From assembly GCA_013399305.1 (NCBI GenBank), contig VXAI01000046.1:1992631-2056630 (forward strand): DNA of 64,000 nucleotides, in the 5' to 3' direction. The stretch comes from Rostratula benghalensis. Lineage: Eukaryota; Chordata; Aves; Charadriiformes; Rostratulidae. The notes under the pieces were generated by a model. It was not told the DNA's origin. It did not search any database and worked only from the letters and a program-made list of their open reading frames with translations. The translations under genes and the position numbers were made by a program. Position 1 is the stretch's first letter. Each line of letters opens with the position of its first letter. Below are positions 36,105-47,300 of the stretch, one piece after another.

Positions 36105-38739
36105 AATCAGGCAAGCGAGTAGGAACCTCAATATTTTCATCCAGATCTGACGTGCAGTGAGGAGAGGGGGAGATAGGAGAGGGGGCAAAGTTGTGCAATA
36201 CCTCCATGACTGTTAGCGCTGGATAACACAGATCTTACACAATCCTGCTCCAGAACCACTTCCCTTGTTAGGAACTGGAGTGTTGTGCCTACTGCACCAA
36301 ATTATAAACATAGGAAAGAGAAGCTTATGCCATGCTAACTAGTCAGCAGAATGGGTGCCATTTTCTTTGTGCTTCATGGCATTGCCAACAGCAGAAGCAA
36401 AACATTGAATGTTAGCTCTTGCCTTCCTAGGCGGAAAGCAGTCTTTTCATGGGGCAGTTCTTCTAGTGAAGAACATTTGCTGACACTATTTGTAACAGAA
36501 ACAAACACAGAGAAAATTAACTTGGGCAATAGAAATAGCCAAAGGCCATTGCTTACCAAAAAGTGATGCCATAGCTCAGGGCTGAGAAACTTCAATTCTT
36601 CACGCCAGATGAGCTGTCAGACCCTATCTCATCACCCTTCATCCTAAGGATCCCAGATTCCTTGTAGAAGTATATCTGTTGAATGACCAAAAACACAGGG
36701 AGAAGACTAGTGAATCTTGTCACATAACATGGAAGACTGGCACATCCCACCACAGGCAGGAGCATATCTAACAATAGATGACTGGATGGATACCTGACAG
36801 ACAGTCAAAATATATTTGTTTTCCATCTGTTTCACATTTCTATCAGCAGACTGAGAGATGAGTCCCTGGCACTTTGCTGGAGAAGACTGAGGAGGACATT
36901 GAATGCATTTATGTGGGGGTTTTTAAGTGACAAAACTATATCCACTCAACCAGTCGATGGTGGTTTTATTCTTAAAAAACTGTGAGGCCCCAAGTTTTTT
37001 AGGCTTTAGTTCAAGGGGAAGCTGACTGCAAGCAGTCCTTTTCATCTTAGCTGCCTTTGCAGATCCCTTAGGAAGTGGTGTTCATTGCTCTCCATATGAA
37101 AATCTGCACAGTTACAACCATTGCATTATGCAGTCCAAGAGGGGTAACTAATGAAATCCACAAAATGTGCTCAAGAGTCTAATGAGATTTGGTCTTTTTA
37201 AAAAAAAAATCACCTGTCTGTTCATTAAGACACTATTTGAGATTCAGCTAAAGTAACTCGGAAGCTTTATAAACAGAAGGAAAAGGAACCTACAAATCTC
37301 TTTTTCTGAGCAGGAGCCTCCCAAGTAGATCCCGGCAATAAATGTTACAGCAAAATCCGTGAATTTAAAATAGATTATTTGCTGCCTAGATTGGAAGGTT
37401 GGCTGGGGTCAGTTTTGCTATCAGACAATTTTAATTAAGGTGTATTGAATTTCTCCAGGAAGTCAATTCATTTATTTATTTCTTATTTGTTGTAGAGCGT
37501 GGAGACACTTTATTTGTTATTTTGGCACAGTATTTTTAGAGCTCACAGGGCCTCTCATACTGGCTATTTAACATTAGAAAGACTAAGATTAGTGCTAGTA
37601 GGAAGTTATAAAAATTACAACTACAAAAACTGCTAACTCTGTATATTCACAAAAGACTAATATGTTCTAGACTAATAACAAATAAAGAATATGTGATGTT
37701 CAGACTCTGACAGTAAGAACCAAACTACTGTACTGAAGTAGTAGACAGCACATTTCATGATTTGATACTTTAATTTTTAACAAACTGAAAAACTAAGGAT
37801 GGAAACTCACAGTCTGAGTTGCCCAAAGCTATGCAGCACATCAGGGATGAAGCTGGGAATCTGTTCCAGACACCCATCTGCCCAGCAATGCTCCTTCTGT
37901 CTGTGACCGGTGCTCAGGCTGCACATCGGCCACAGTGCTCAAGCAGAGACCCCAGCACAGCCACAGGCATCTGGTCCTGTCCCAGATATCTCCTGTGCCT
38001 GAGACCTGTTGAGATCTTGTCATCAGATCACCATACTGCTATTTCTTTGAGCTCACTGGTCCTACCTTAAGTGTCACATGTCATGATTTTTAAGATAGCT
38101 AATGATAAAATCATCTTCAATATGCACATTTACCTAGTTGAAATACAGCACTCTACTCGCCTTTGAAATGAGACCTAAGACAGTGAACAAGAGAAACCAT
38201 AGCACCTTGTAGTAAATGCAGAAATCACAGGTGTGGCTGGGAAGAACACCAGGTGAGAGCCTCACATCCAGTGCCTCAAAATTGCCAGCTTGCATTCTCA
38301 CCAGGATTGTTTGTAAATAGCTGAAGAGAGAGACTTCATCAGATGTTCTGAACTTCAACATTGAGTCAGACAGACATAGACACAGCTTGGAGGAGTAACT
38401 GAATATTCCATAGCGCTCAGTACAGATATTGTCAAAGTCCAAAAGTAAAGTCCAGTGGACTACAAGAGAGATGAAATGTGACATCCATGAAAGGATCAGG
38501 AGCCCCGCATCCCTGAAGATCCAGTTATCAAATAAGGTACTACTAGTTTGATTTACTTTTTAATGGGTTGCAATACCACAGTGGCCCGGTCTCTGGCAGA
38601 ACGTAACACCTTCTCTATCCAGTTAGTGCCAGGTGGCATCTACCTTGCTCCCAATGTTTTCATTCTAACTCTTTTGCATACAGAAAACCATGGAATACAT
38701 TGTTATCCCTTCTAATCATGCCCTGTTTGCTTCTGGCAG

Positions 38740-39032
38740 GTGAACGGCCTTTTGAATGCAACTGGCAAGGATGCAACAAGAAGTTTGCTCGCTCTGATGA
38801 GCTGGCCCGCCATTACCGCACTCACACTGGAGAAAAGAAGTTCAGCTGTCCTCTCTGTGAGAAACGCTTCATGCGCAGTGACCACCTGACAAAGCATGCC
38901 CGTCGCCATGCCAATTTCCACCCAAGCATGCTCAAGAGGCGAAGTGGAAGCAGCTCAAGAACAGGGTCTGTCAGTGACTACAGCCGCTCAGATGCCTCCA
39001 GTCCAACAATTAGCCCCGCCAGCTCCCCATAG
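38740..39032 (+). CDS. KLF13: Krueppel-like factor 13, coding exon 2
   Basis: The exon begins in phase 1 after TTCTGGCAG and completes codon 181 (G|GT), giving the canonical TGERPF linker between fingers 1 and 2. It encodes residues 181-277 and ends with TAG at 39030-39032; the whole protein is 277 residues against 288 in human. Finger 2 uses C187, C192, H205 and H209, with recognition helix RSDELARH. Finger 3 uses C217, C220, H233 and H237, with RSDHLTKH. With finger 1 (KSSHLKAH) these are the standard KLF contacts for GC and CACCC boxes. The serine-rich tail [19 protein letters not shown] is diagnostic of KLF13 and absent from KLF9. The protein acts in the nucleus; in mammals KLF13 (RFLAT-1/BTEB3) controls RANTES in T cells and cardiac genes. 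No frameshift or missing ligand is seen. Confidence 0.97.
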
Positions 39033-39143
39033 ACCTACCTGCACTGGATGTCAGCACTTTGCTTCTAATACCTATTGTGGAGTTTTGTTGTGTTGCACAC
39101 ATTAAAAAAAACTCTGTCGCTTCCCCTGATAAGTTCCCCCACA

Positions 39144-39163
39144 NNNNNNNNNNNNNNNNNNNN
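39144..39163. other. Assembly gap (20 N)
   Basis: Exactly 20 undetermined bases occur in the proximal 3' UTR, 112 bases after the stop codon, preceded by CCCCCACA. A round figure of 20 suggests a placeholder, so the true missing length is unknown. Confidence 0.97.
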
Positions 39164-39346
39164 AATAGCTGCCTCCCACTGCAATTTCCAGTCAAATTTT
39201 CTTTCCTCAACCACAGAAGTGGCTATTCTAACCTCATGGATGGACTTACATGTTCCACTTAGTGACTCCTGCTGTCTCCATTTCATACATTTTGCAACAA
39301 TTTACAGATCCTCTTGATTATTCTTTATAAGAAAATGACAAAATCT

Positions 39347-39360
39347 AAAAAAAAAAAAAA
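39347..39360. repeat. Poly-A tract in the 3' UTR
   Basis: A run of about 14 A residues continued by AGAAGAAAAAA. It can cause internal priming in oligo-dT libraries and so mimic a 3' end. Confidence 0.85.
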
Positions 39361-39593
39361 AGAAGAAAAAACCCACCTAATTCACCTCAGGTGTCGAACT
39401 ATTGCACAACGTGAACACGCGTACACTTACAAATCAACTGTGTTGGATTGTGTCCCCCTTCTCCTTTCTCAGGGATGGATATTTATGTTACACAACATAA
39501 AAACAATGAAGACACACCCTAACCGCAGCCTTACTCTGTAAATATATTTGCACTCAGAAGCTTTTTGTTAGGTTCTTTCACACACTGGGGAAA

Positions 39594-39599
39594 AATAAA
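39594..39599 (+). terminator. Candidate proximal polyadenylation signal
   Basis: AATAAA about 560 bases after the stop, followed by an AAAC-rich tract instead of a clear GU-rich element. It is weak as a cleavage site and could be part of the simple repeat. Confidence 0.25.
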
Positions 39600-40285
39600 A
39601 AACAAACAAACAATACAAAAACCAAACCAGTACTGGAATGAAGTACCAGACGCTTCCACTGCTTGTTTTCCTGATTATGTACCTACACTGGGGAGTGTCC
39701 AAACAGGAGTCTTGTCTTTCTTCAAGCTGCCCTCTGCTTTTGGTAGCAAACCGTCTTTTCACTTCATGCTGAAGATGCTCCAAACCCAACATCCTATTGA
39801 AAAAATCTCTATGAGGTTGATAAACGTGTTTGGTTTTCTCCTGCTAGATAAAATCATGAGAAAAATTCTAAACAAGATGCCTTAAGTAAATAACATAAAT
39901 CATGAAGAAATCTTTACACTGGGTAACATTTTATGACAAAGTGGCATGGAATCTCAGAGGCATTCTGTCGTCACTCTCTCCAAGTTGTTAAGCTCTGCAC
40001 TGCCTGTTCAGTATGGGACCAACAGAATATTCAAATCAAACCACACTGACTTGAACAATTTTCTTTATTTCTTTTTTCTTTCCTTTTATTTTTTTTTTTA
40101 ACGAACTATGGAAATAGCATAGCTGAACCAATGCCCACCAAACTTTTATCAAGGTACTTACCTACTGTACAGCTGTATCTTAGCAAGAAAAATTAGCTAA
40201 GACATAGTTTCTGTATCCTATTGCATCACAGCTGTGGTCACTGATAAATGGAAGCAAAAATCATAAGGTGTCTTCTGACTGGAAA

Positions 40286-40318
40286 AATAAAATATGTATT
40301 TTTAACTTTTAAAATAAA
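40286..40318 (+). terminator. Candidate intermediate polyadenylation signals
   Basis: Two AATAAA hexamers, at 40286-40291 and 40313-40318, lie 27 bases apart with TATGTATTTTTAACTTTT between them. Use would give a 3' UTR of about 1.3 kb. Confidence 0.35.
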
Positions 40319-41180
40319 ATGACACTTTAGCTCAGCACTACTACAAGTTTATCAAAAATGCAGATACCAGCCTGAAGTAGGGTGCTCTTATTTCTTAGCA
40401 ACAAAAAGGGAATCCTGGCTAGTTTTCAGTAACTTTTAAATATTTGACAGTACATAGAGCACTAGAAGGTAGATTTTTATGTTTTATGTGGTAGAAAATA
40501 CAGCAAAAGATCAGGCACATCGTGATGTATTGGAGAACTCATTGGCAGCAAATACAGTTCCCTTGGTTTGGCTGGGTCTAATGGTGCATAGTATAAATTC
40601 AGGTTCTGAATTCTGAATTCTGATTGTGGAATTTTTTGGGTTTTCTTCTTTTTACTATAGGGTATAAATGCAATTAAATGTAGCATGGTGAAAAGAAACT
40701 CTCTATGCCAAATCAGCTATTTGATAGCAAGTAAATGCCTCCACATTCCAAATGAACCTGTATCTTACTTGCTGTTTTGCATTGATCCAATTTTTCAACT
40801 TTTTATTGTACTGTATATTTTGAGAGGCTAATATAAATTTCCAAGTAGTTTCATAGGTACTTCCATAATATTTACATTATTCCTAATACTATGCATTCTA
40901 TTAGCTGTGTGGATAAATACTTAAAGACAGTTCAAAGTGCAGATATTTCAGTATTCTTTTTCACGTTCATTTACTTTGGATTTCATATCTATTAAATCAC
41001 AATGAGCCCTCTTGGAATTGAAGTCATGCAAGGCACAGTTCTACTGTTTCATTTCAGAAAATGAAAGTACATCATACGGGGTTTTTAGCAAGACAACAAA
41101 TATTGTTGAATTTGTGTAATAACTTTCCTAACCACTGTGAGTTAGGGGAAAACCAGATCTGTTTGCCTCCATAGATTTCC

Positions 41181-41200
41181 TTTTTTTTTTTTTTTTTTTT
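41181..41200. repeat. Poly-T tract (20 bases) in the 3' UTR
   Basis: An uninterrupted run of 20 T residues. In the mRNA this is a long U tract able to bind ELAV/TIA-type proteins or to pair with A-rich tracts such as the one at 39347. Confidence 0.9.
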
Positions 41201-43559
41201 AAATCTCATCTACTAAGATATGCAATTTTAACAACTTGATACAATTCAGGTATGAGGAATTCACATTTCAGTCATTTCTGTGACTGCTAAAATTACTCTT
41301 GTGCTGTAGTTAGTAAAGAGACCTTTAAGATATCTAGCTAAAGGATTTGTACAGATCAGCTGTGCCTTGTGCACATTCTTCAAAACAAGTAATAAATGTA
41401 TTTCTTGTTATCACTATACTTTAAAAGAGGGGTGAGAGGGGAACAAATCAAAAGGAGAACTAAGTATCAGCAAAAATTATAGGCTGCATGTTCTAAGTTC
41501 AGTTTGTTGCAGAATCATCTTTTCCAACAAGAACGTAATTTAATATATAGCAAAGGAGGAACCACTCTAGTCCATTTATTTAGGGCATAATAATTCAGCA
41601 TGAATCTGTAAGTACATTACAAACAGTTGTTTTAATAGCCTAGAGAAAGAATATTCGTGCCAGGTTCCAGTAGTACTAAGATTATGGGCTATAAAGACTA
41701 GGGGACACCAATTCTGATTGAAACACGTATGTAATCTTTAATGCAAACAGTATACTAAGTTTTTTATATATATTCCTCATATCACTAATAATTCTCCAAG
41801 TTTAAGCAATAAATTGGGTCAAGTTGAATTTCAAGTTCAGCCAGTTCATCTTGAAACAAAGGAACTGGTCATGAGTAGGCTGTGAGACTGTATACAGTCA
41901 ATAGCTACACTTTCAGGAAATTATCTGAAATTTGTTAAAACTTTTTTTTTCTTTTTTACAACATAGCTGTAAATACCTCAGAGTACGTTAGGCTGACAGA
42001 TTACTGTCTTTTAAAATCCTAGTGAGACTTTCAAGCATCTCCATTAAATGTTCCATACATGATAGCTTTTTAGGATAGAATTCCAAACCACTAGTACTTT
42101 CTAAAATTGATTGTGAACAAAAATTCCTTTAATATTTTCATATGGAAAGAGAGCGAGTGGAGTTTTTTGTTATCTGCAAGATGCTATAAAAAAAGAAGAA
42201 GCAACACCAGCAAGGTCTTAAGACTCCATTCTTTTGATGGTTCCTCCTGAGTTTTGCAGATCTGAGAAGTCTGAGTGGCTCAAATTATATTCTGAAATTT
42301 GGTTGCTTATCCAAACTGACCTCAGATTTTTTACCTTTTTGTTGTTTCACGCAGTGGTGTAACCTAAAACAGTCTCCAGGCATAGCAACAAACACTCAGG
42401 AAATACTGCTCTGACACGGTGCAGATTTCTTCACAGTCCTCTACTTGGAGGAGCGTCCATCTCTCCTCTTGCCTCCTTCTTCCCCCATGCAATCTGTTGA
42501 GGTGAATCCCCACAAACTACAAAATTGCCCCTTTTTTTTTTCTTTTAATTTCAGAATATAATAACAGGCTTACTATTAATAAGAAAGCCCTGAAAGTTTG
42601 TTTGCTTTTCTACAGCCATGATTCCAGCTTCCTCTCTAGGAGCCGAGCTTAACTCCCTTGCTATAGGAAATGAGTGCAAGTTAAAACCATGACTTCACTG
42701 CCACCACTCAAGTGAAATTAAGGACACTCTTGGAAACTCCTTCCCTCTTGTCATTAACCTCGTCCTGTGCAAAGGCGTGAGGTGCATTTATGGCCACATG
42801 AAGTCAGTTTTAATCCTCTTAGAAAGCAGTCCTGGTAAACTCCTGGCAGCTAGATTTTATTGTGAAAATTGTTTGAATCTGCACATTAGTTGTTCCTTGC
42901 TTTTATGGTATTTGCATAGTATCTGTTTACATTACATAACTGCAATGATACATGTTTATATGTATTTGAGTCATCAGAAGTCTCTGTTTGATGGGAACAC
43001 TGAAATCCCATATTTATCCTGCCCTCTTTACTGCATTGACCCTTGCAATAACTTTTAGCTAGAAGAGCCTCTGTAGACCTTTAAAACCTCCTGACCTATC
43101 CGGACACTGAGCGCTTTCCATGTTTCACACAGCCAGGCCCCAAAAGGCTGTTGTGAGGAGCTTACCTGTTTCTAGCTATTGACAGCTGCTTTTCTCCAGT
43201 TCTTCGCCACTACTTCTAAAATATGTGCTGTGTGAACTGCATTGTCATTTGGGGAACACGGTTTGTGAAGAAAGAATAAGGAAAATGAACTCTGCATACT
43301 TAAATCTTGCCTTTTCGTTCCCATTTGCTTTACTAATTTCATCAGGTGATGCCTACAAACTGACTTTCAGGTGCTCTTTTACTCCATCACACCATCTGTG
43401 CATTGGGTGCTAACTTACAGTCTATGTCAGTGAATGGTATGATGAACATCTGTATTTTTAACTCTTTTGGGGATAAACCTATAGCCTTAGGCACAATGAA
43501 AGAACTTGTTTATCCCATAAGCCAGGATATAGAATGCAAAATCCCATCCACTGGTATAG

Positions 43560-43695
43560 GTTTTATATCTATATAAATATTTATATGTAGGGATTTATAT
43601 AACCATATGCACATATATATACATATATATGTGTGTATTGTATAGTACTTGTGTATATACATAAATACACCCCAGTGTATATATACTACACACTG
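43560..43695. repeat. TA/TG-rich microsatellite in the distal 3' UTR
   Basis: Interrupted ATAT, ACATATAT, GTGTGT and GTATATAC words extend over about 135 bases. Alternating purine-pyrimidine order and self-complementarity predict extensive hairpins. Length polymorphism is likely. Confidence 0.75.
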
Positions 43696-43860
43696 AATAA
43701 TGAAGGGATGTCTACAGAGCAAAAATAGGTATCCATTTTCATTATAACTAGTGATGGGTCTGAACCAAAATCCTAGATCCAAACGTCTTTGGAAAGTTTG
43801 AACCTGTTTTTTGAGATCTGTGGTTGAGTTTCATCTCTGGTTACAGCTCCAGTTACTTGT

Positions 43861-43975
43861 GGGTATGTGCATGCTGGGGGGTTTGTGTGTGCACACACAC
43901 GTGCTTTTTGACAAGCGCTTGCCTGTGTGGGTGACAGAGAATGTGTGTGCCAGTAAGTGTGCGTGTTTACACACA
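43861..43975. repeat. GT/CA-rich region with 16-base palindrome
   Basis: TGTGTGTGCACACACA (43884-43899) is a perfect palindrome within a stretch of interrupted GT and CA words. It can form a hairpin in RNA and is a Z-DNA-prone sequence in DNA. Confidence 0.75.
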
Positions 43976-44199
43976 GACTCACAGCTTCGGTGAACTAAGT
44001 TACTGGTGTCATCTTCACTTGTAGAGTTTTATCAGCAGCACATGAATGCTTCCATGGGTCACTTTTCAACTCTTTAAATCACTACATTGAAGTATTACAG
44101 TTGTACAGTTATAAGTTCATCTATTCTTGCTCTGCTGTAACTTTTTATGTATTTTGTACTGCATAGATTATATATTGTGATAATGTCCTATGCAACAAC

Positions 44200-44205
44200 A
44201 ATAAA
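44200..44205 (+). terminator. Likely main distal polyadenylation signal of KLF13
   Basis: AATAAA is preceded within 100 bases by four TGTA motifs (44102, 44136, 44148, 44155), the known CFIm-binding element. A GT-containing stretch (CTTGTATGCATGGTTAGTG) follows about 60 bases downstream. A second AATAAA at 44297 could be a backup site. This is the best-supported 3' end in the gene. Confidence 0.6.
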
Positions 44206-44296
44206 AATGGGAAAAAAAGGAAAAAGGAAGAAAATTAACAACTGTAAAATATCGTCTTAACTTGTATGCATGGTTAGTGACGTTTACATTTTCCAA

Positions 44297-44302
44297 AATA
44301 AA
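44297..44302 (+). terminator. Possible backup polyadenylation signal
   Basis: AATAAA 97 bases after the main distal signal, followed by ATTGGTTTTCTCC. It would lengthen the 3' UTR by about 100 bases. Confidence 0.3.
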
Positions 44303-47300
44303 ACATATAATTATGAAATATTGGTTTTCTCCTAATTTTCTTCTCCATGTATCAGTTAAAAAGCATCAGTTGTTAATGCTTCTGCTGTTCATTTGCGGCT
44401 TGATATCTTGTTTAATATCTTTGTTTAAATTTCAGCCAATACTGTTGTTTAAAATGAGACTTCTTTTTTAATCATTGGAAGAAAGTTTATGTGATGTTTG
44501 TTTTGTACTCTTCTCTGCTTTAACTAGTATTTTGTAGTTGCATAGTGAAATTCCTCTCTAAACCTGGTATATACTGTTTTTCTTTACAAGATGGTTATGG
44601 AATTAGTACGTGTGACTTAGAAGTCAGAGAGTCAGCCATCCCTTCTTTCAAAGCCCAATTCTTTGCACACTTCTGATATTGTGTGCGCAAGCAGCAATGT
44701 CCTGTCAAAGGAGCAGTAATATTCTTGCCTAATTGTAGAGATGAGGAAATTGAAACACAAGAGATATAAATTACTTTCTTGAAGACACAAGGCAATGGCA
44801 GATATATGCCTTTATCTTCCTTTGAAAGTAACACCACACCCTCAGGAGAACATTTTTGTGACCTGTAATGAATACCTGTCTATAGAACATTATCACTGAT
44901 TGCAAAAATAATTCAAAACAGTGGACTACCATTGAAAGATGAAAGCTGAAATTTCTTTACTAAGCTAAGGGCAATTGTGGGAATTACTTTAAAATTAGTA
45001 CATTTTCTTGTGCAGGGGTCATGAAAACCATTCAGAGCAAATAACTTGGAGAGCCATTATCTTTAAAAGCAGGTTTCCCCACATATTCATTACAGTGTTG
45101 AACTGTCAGTGCTATCCATTATCTCTGAACACTCGGCAGTTTGCTTGGACATCTCTATGTGTCTGTAACCAACTGCTGGTTTATAACATACTCAGAGCAA
45201 CTAGCTAAATCACAAAAATGCTTAACCATGTTAATGCAGCATTTAAGGTCTTGTTATCTGAGCATAACATACTATTTTTGCACACAGTGGATAGCCCTGT
45301 CCCTTTATTAGTGAACTTCTACTGAAGTAGAAGGCAAAATGCTTTGGTCCAGCAGAAATCCACAAGTTTGTTTCATTCTCTTCTAACATGAGCATGATGT
45401 GTCCCTCTCATTGCTTCTTTACAGTGTCGGTGTTATAACTGAAAAATCCCATGGCAGAGGAGTCTCAAACATTCACGTTGTGAGAATCCTTAGGCAAAAC
45501 CCCTGGTGAACCACCTAAAAATAACTGAGTTGGCGTTTTTTTGCATACCTTGTGTATCTGACTGTTCAACTTCTTGCATTTCAGATCCACTGAAGTAACT
45601 AACATCACCCTGGCAGACCTTCCCTTAATGCCTTCCCCATATGTCCTCTCATTCCATTCACGGTTCTTAGTTCAATTTTTGCCCTTGAACAAGTTAGGCA
45701 GCTGCTTGAGAAGTCCAGTTGCTTTTTGCTAGTTTATGTGTGACATGTTTAACCCGTGTCACTACCCAGTTTTTGGGTCACTCGCTCTATCCAAGTTCAC
45801 TGTTTGTATTGGGAGGGGAAGTGGTGAGGGGTCTTCACAAATGCTGGAGAAAGTTGATGCAGACTCCTGCTCCTGTTTTCTGTGAAGGAATGAGTCTTAA
45901 GTTTCTTGAAAACACAGGTTACACGGTACTTCTAGGGGTATGTAAGCACATCCTACACGAAGGATCCGCCTCTTGTTTGATAATTAAAGATTGTTTTCTA
46001 AAAACTTTCCAGAAGAATGAAAAGGGAAACAAATCCTTCTAAAAGCATATGCCTTTTCAGTTTAGGTATGGAGTTGTTGCCTTGGTTCTGTAATGTTATG
46101 TGCTTCCCCACCCAGACACCCACACTCTGAAACATGTATGTTAACACATTCTCATCTGCAAAAGAAACTTCTCCTCTCAGGTTGCTAAATGTGTGGGTTT
46201 CTGTCTTGTCTGTGACTCAGCATTTGCCATGAAATGTTCATAGACTTGGCCGAAGTCCATCAGTTAAGAAGAGAAACAATAATACTGCTAGAATTAGAAT
46301 GGGACTTTCCTATTTACATTTACCTGTGTATCATCTCTGGCTTCAAAATAGTCCACCTGAAGGTTCATTGCCTCAGCTTTTCAAGGAACCACACCCACGG
46401 CACACTTTGCTGGTTGACCACAAGGGAGTCAAGTGACATAAATACAAATACAAAGTCATTAGAGTAAGAGAAAAACAAGAGAAGATGAAATGAAGAAATG
46501 GTGAGGACAATGAGACGGGCTGAGCATAAAGCCTCATAAAAACCAGAACTGGTGTGGGGGCTTCCTAAAGAATTTCAGAGCGAGCAAGCCAGGCAGCATC
46601 TCCAAAGGTGACCTGAGATCGCATCATCTTTTCTTGGAACCACAGAGGGAGCTAAGTCAAACAGCAATTCAAGCAGACAAAAGCACGTGTCTTGCCAGCT
46701 ACACAGCTGCTAGCACAGCTAACAGTATAAAGAGATAGGGATTATTTTAATTGATTTCTCAATCCATGCACCAGACAAGGGAGGGGAGTCTGGATGCCCA
46801 GACATCTGAGCAGCAATAAGGAGAAAGGGAAGCATGAATGAAACACTGGCTTGGGGAGCCAGATTTGTGCTTTGAGCAACTCTGAGAACAAGATGCTTTA
46901 AACAAGTCTAGAAAGCAAAAAAAAAGAAAAGAAGGATAGAGAGCCTGAATGGGGTTTTAGGCAAGAACAGGCCTCAAAGGTGTGCTAACAAAACCTAAAC
47001 ACTTGAGCTTAATAATAACTCTACCTCACCAAGAGAAAACAGCTCTGGAGTATAATTGCTATCTCATGGTAATTGTAAATAAAATATTAACCTGTCCTAC
47101 CTGATTAGCACTGGCAGGAGTTAGATTCAGTCTTTGGCTCCCAGTGGCTGAATCAACTGTTGAAGAGGGAAAGAGGGGCTGGTATCAGGGGCTGAGCTAA
47201 GGGATTTCTGAGACCCTGTGGCTGGCGAGTTGCTGCTGTGCCTAGGATTCTCTCTGCAGCACTGGAGGAAGGTGCCTCCTGGCAGAGCGGGCAGGGGAAC

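Larger units (their letters stand above)
30001..38739 (+). other. KLF13: KLF13 intron 1, last part
   Basis: No internal exon is recognised. It has an A/C-rich simple repeat (31426-31507), a 14-base T run (34810-34823) and a CAC/CAT triplet repeat (36079-36104). The intron ends with a pyrimidine-containing tract and CTTCTGGCAG|G at 38739, matching a standard acceptor. Confidence 0.8.
39033..44225 (+). other. KLF13: KLF13 3' untranslated region
   Basis: No other reading frame of note follows the stop. The stretch is AT-rich with homopolymers (A run 39347-39360, T run 41181-41200), a TA/TG-rich microsatellite (43560-43695) and a GT/CA region (43861-43975). Candidate polyadenylation signals are at 39594, 40286/40313, 44200 and 44297. 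The 44200 signal has the best context, giving a 3' UTR of about 5.2 kb, in line with the long KLF13 3' UTR in mammals. ATTTA-type AU-rich words are frequent, which would suit an unstable mRNA. The end point is inferred. Confidence 0.7.
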
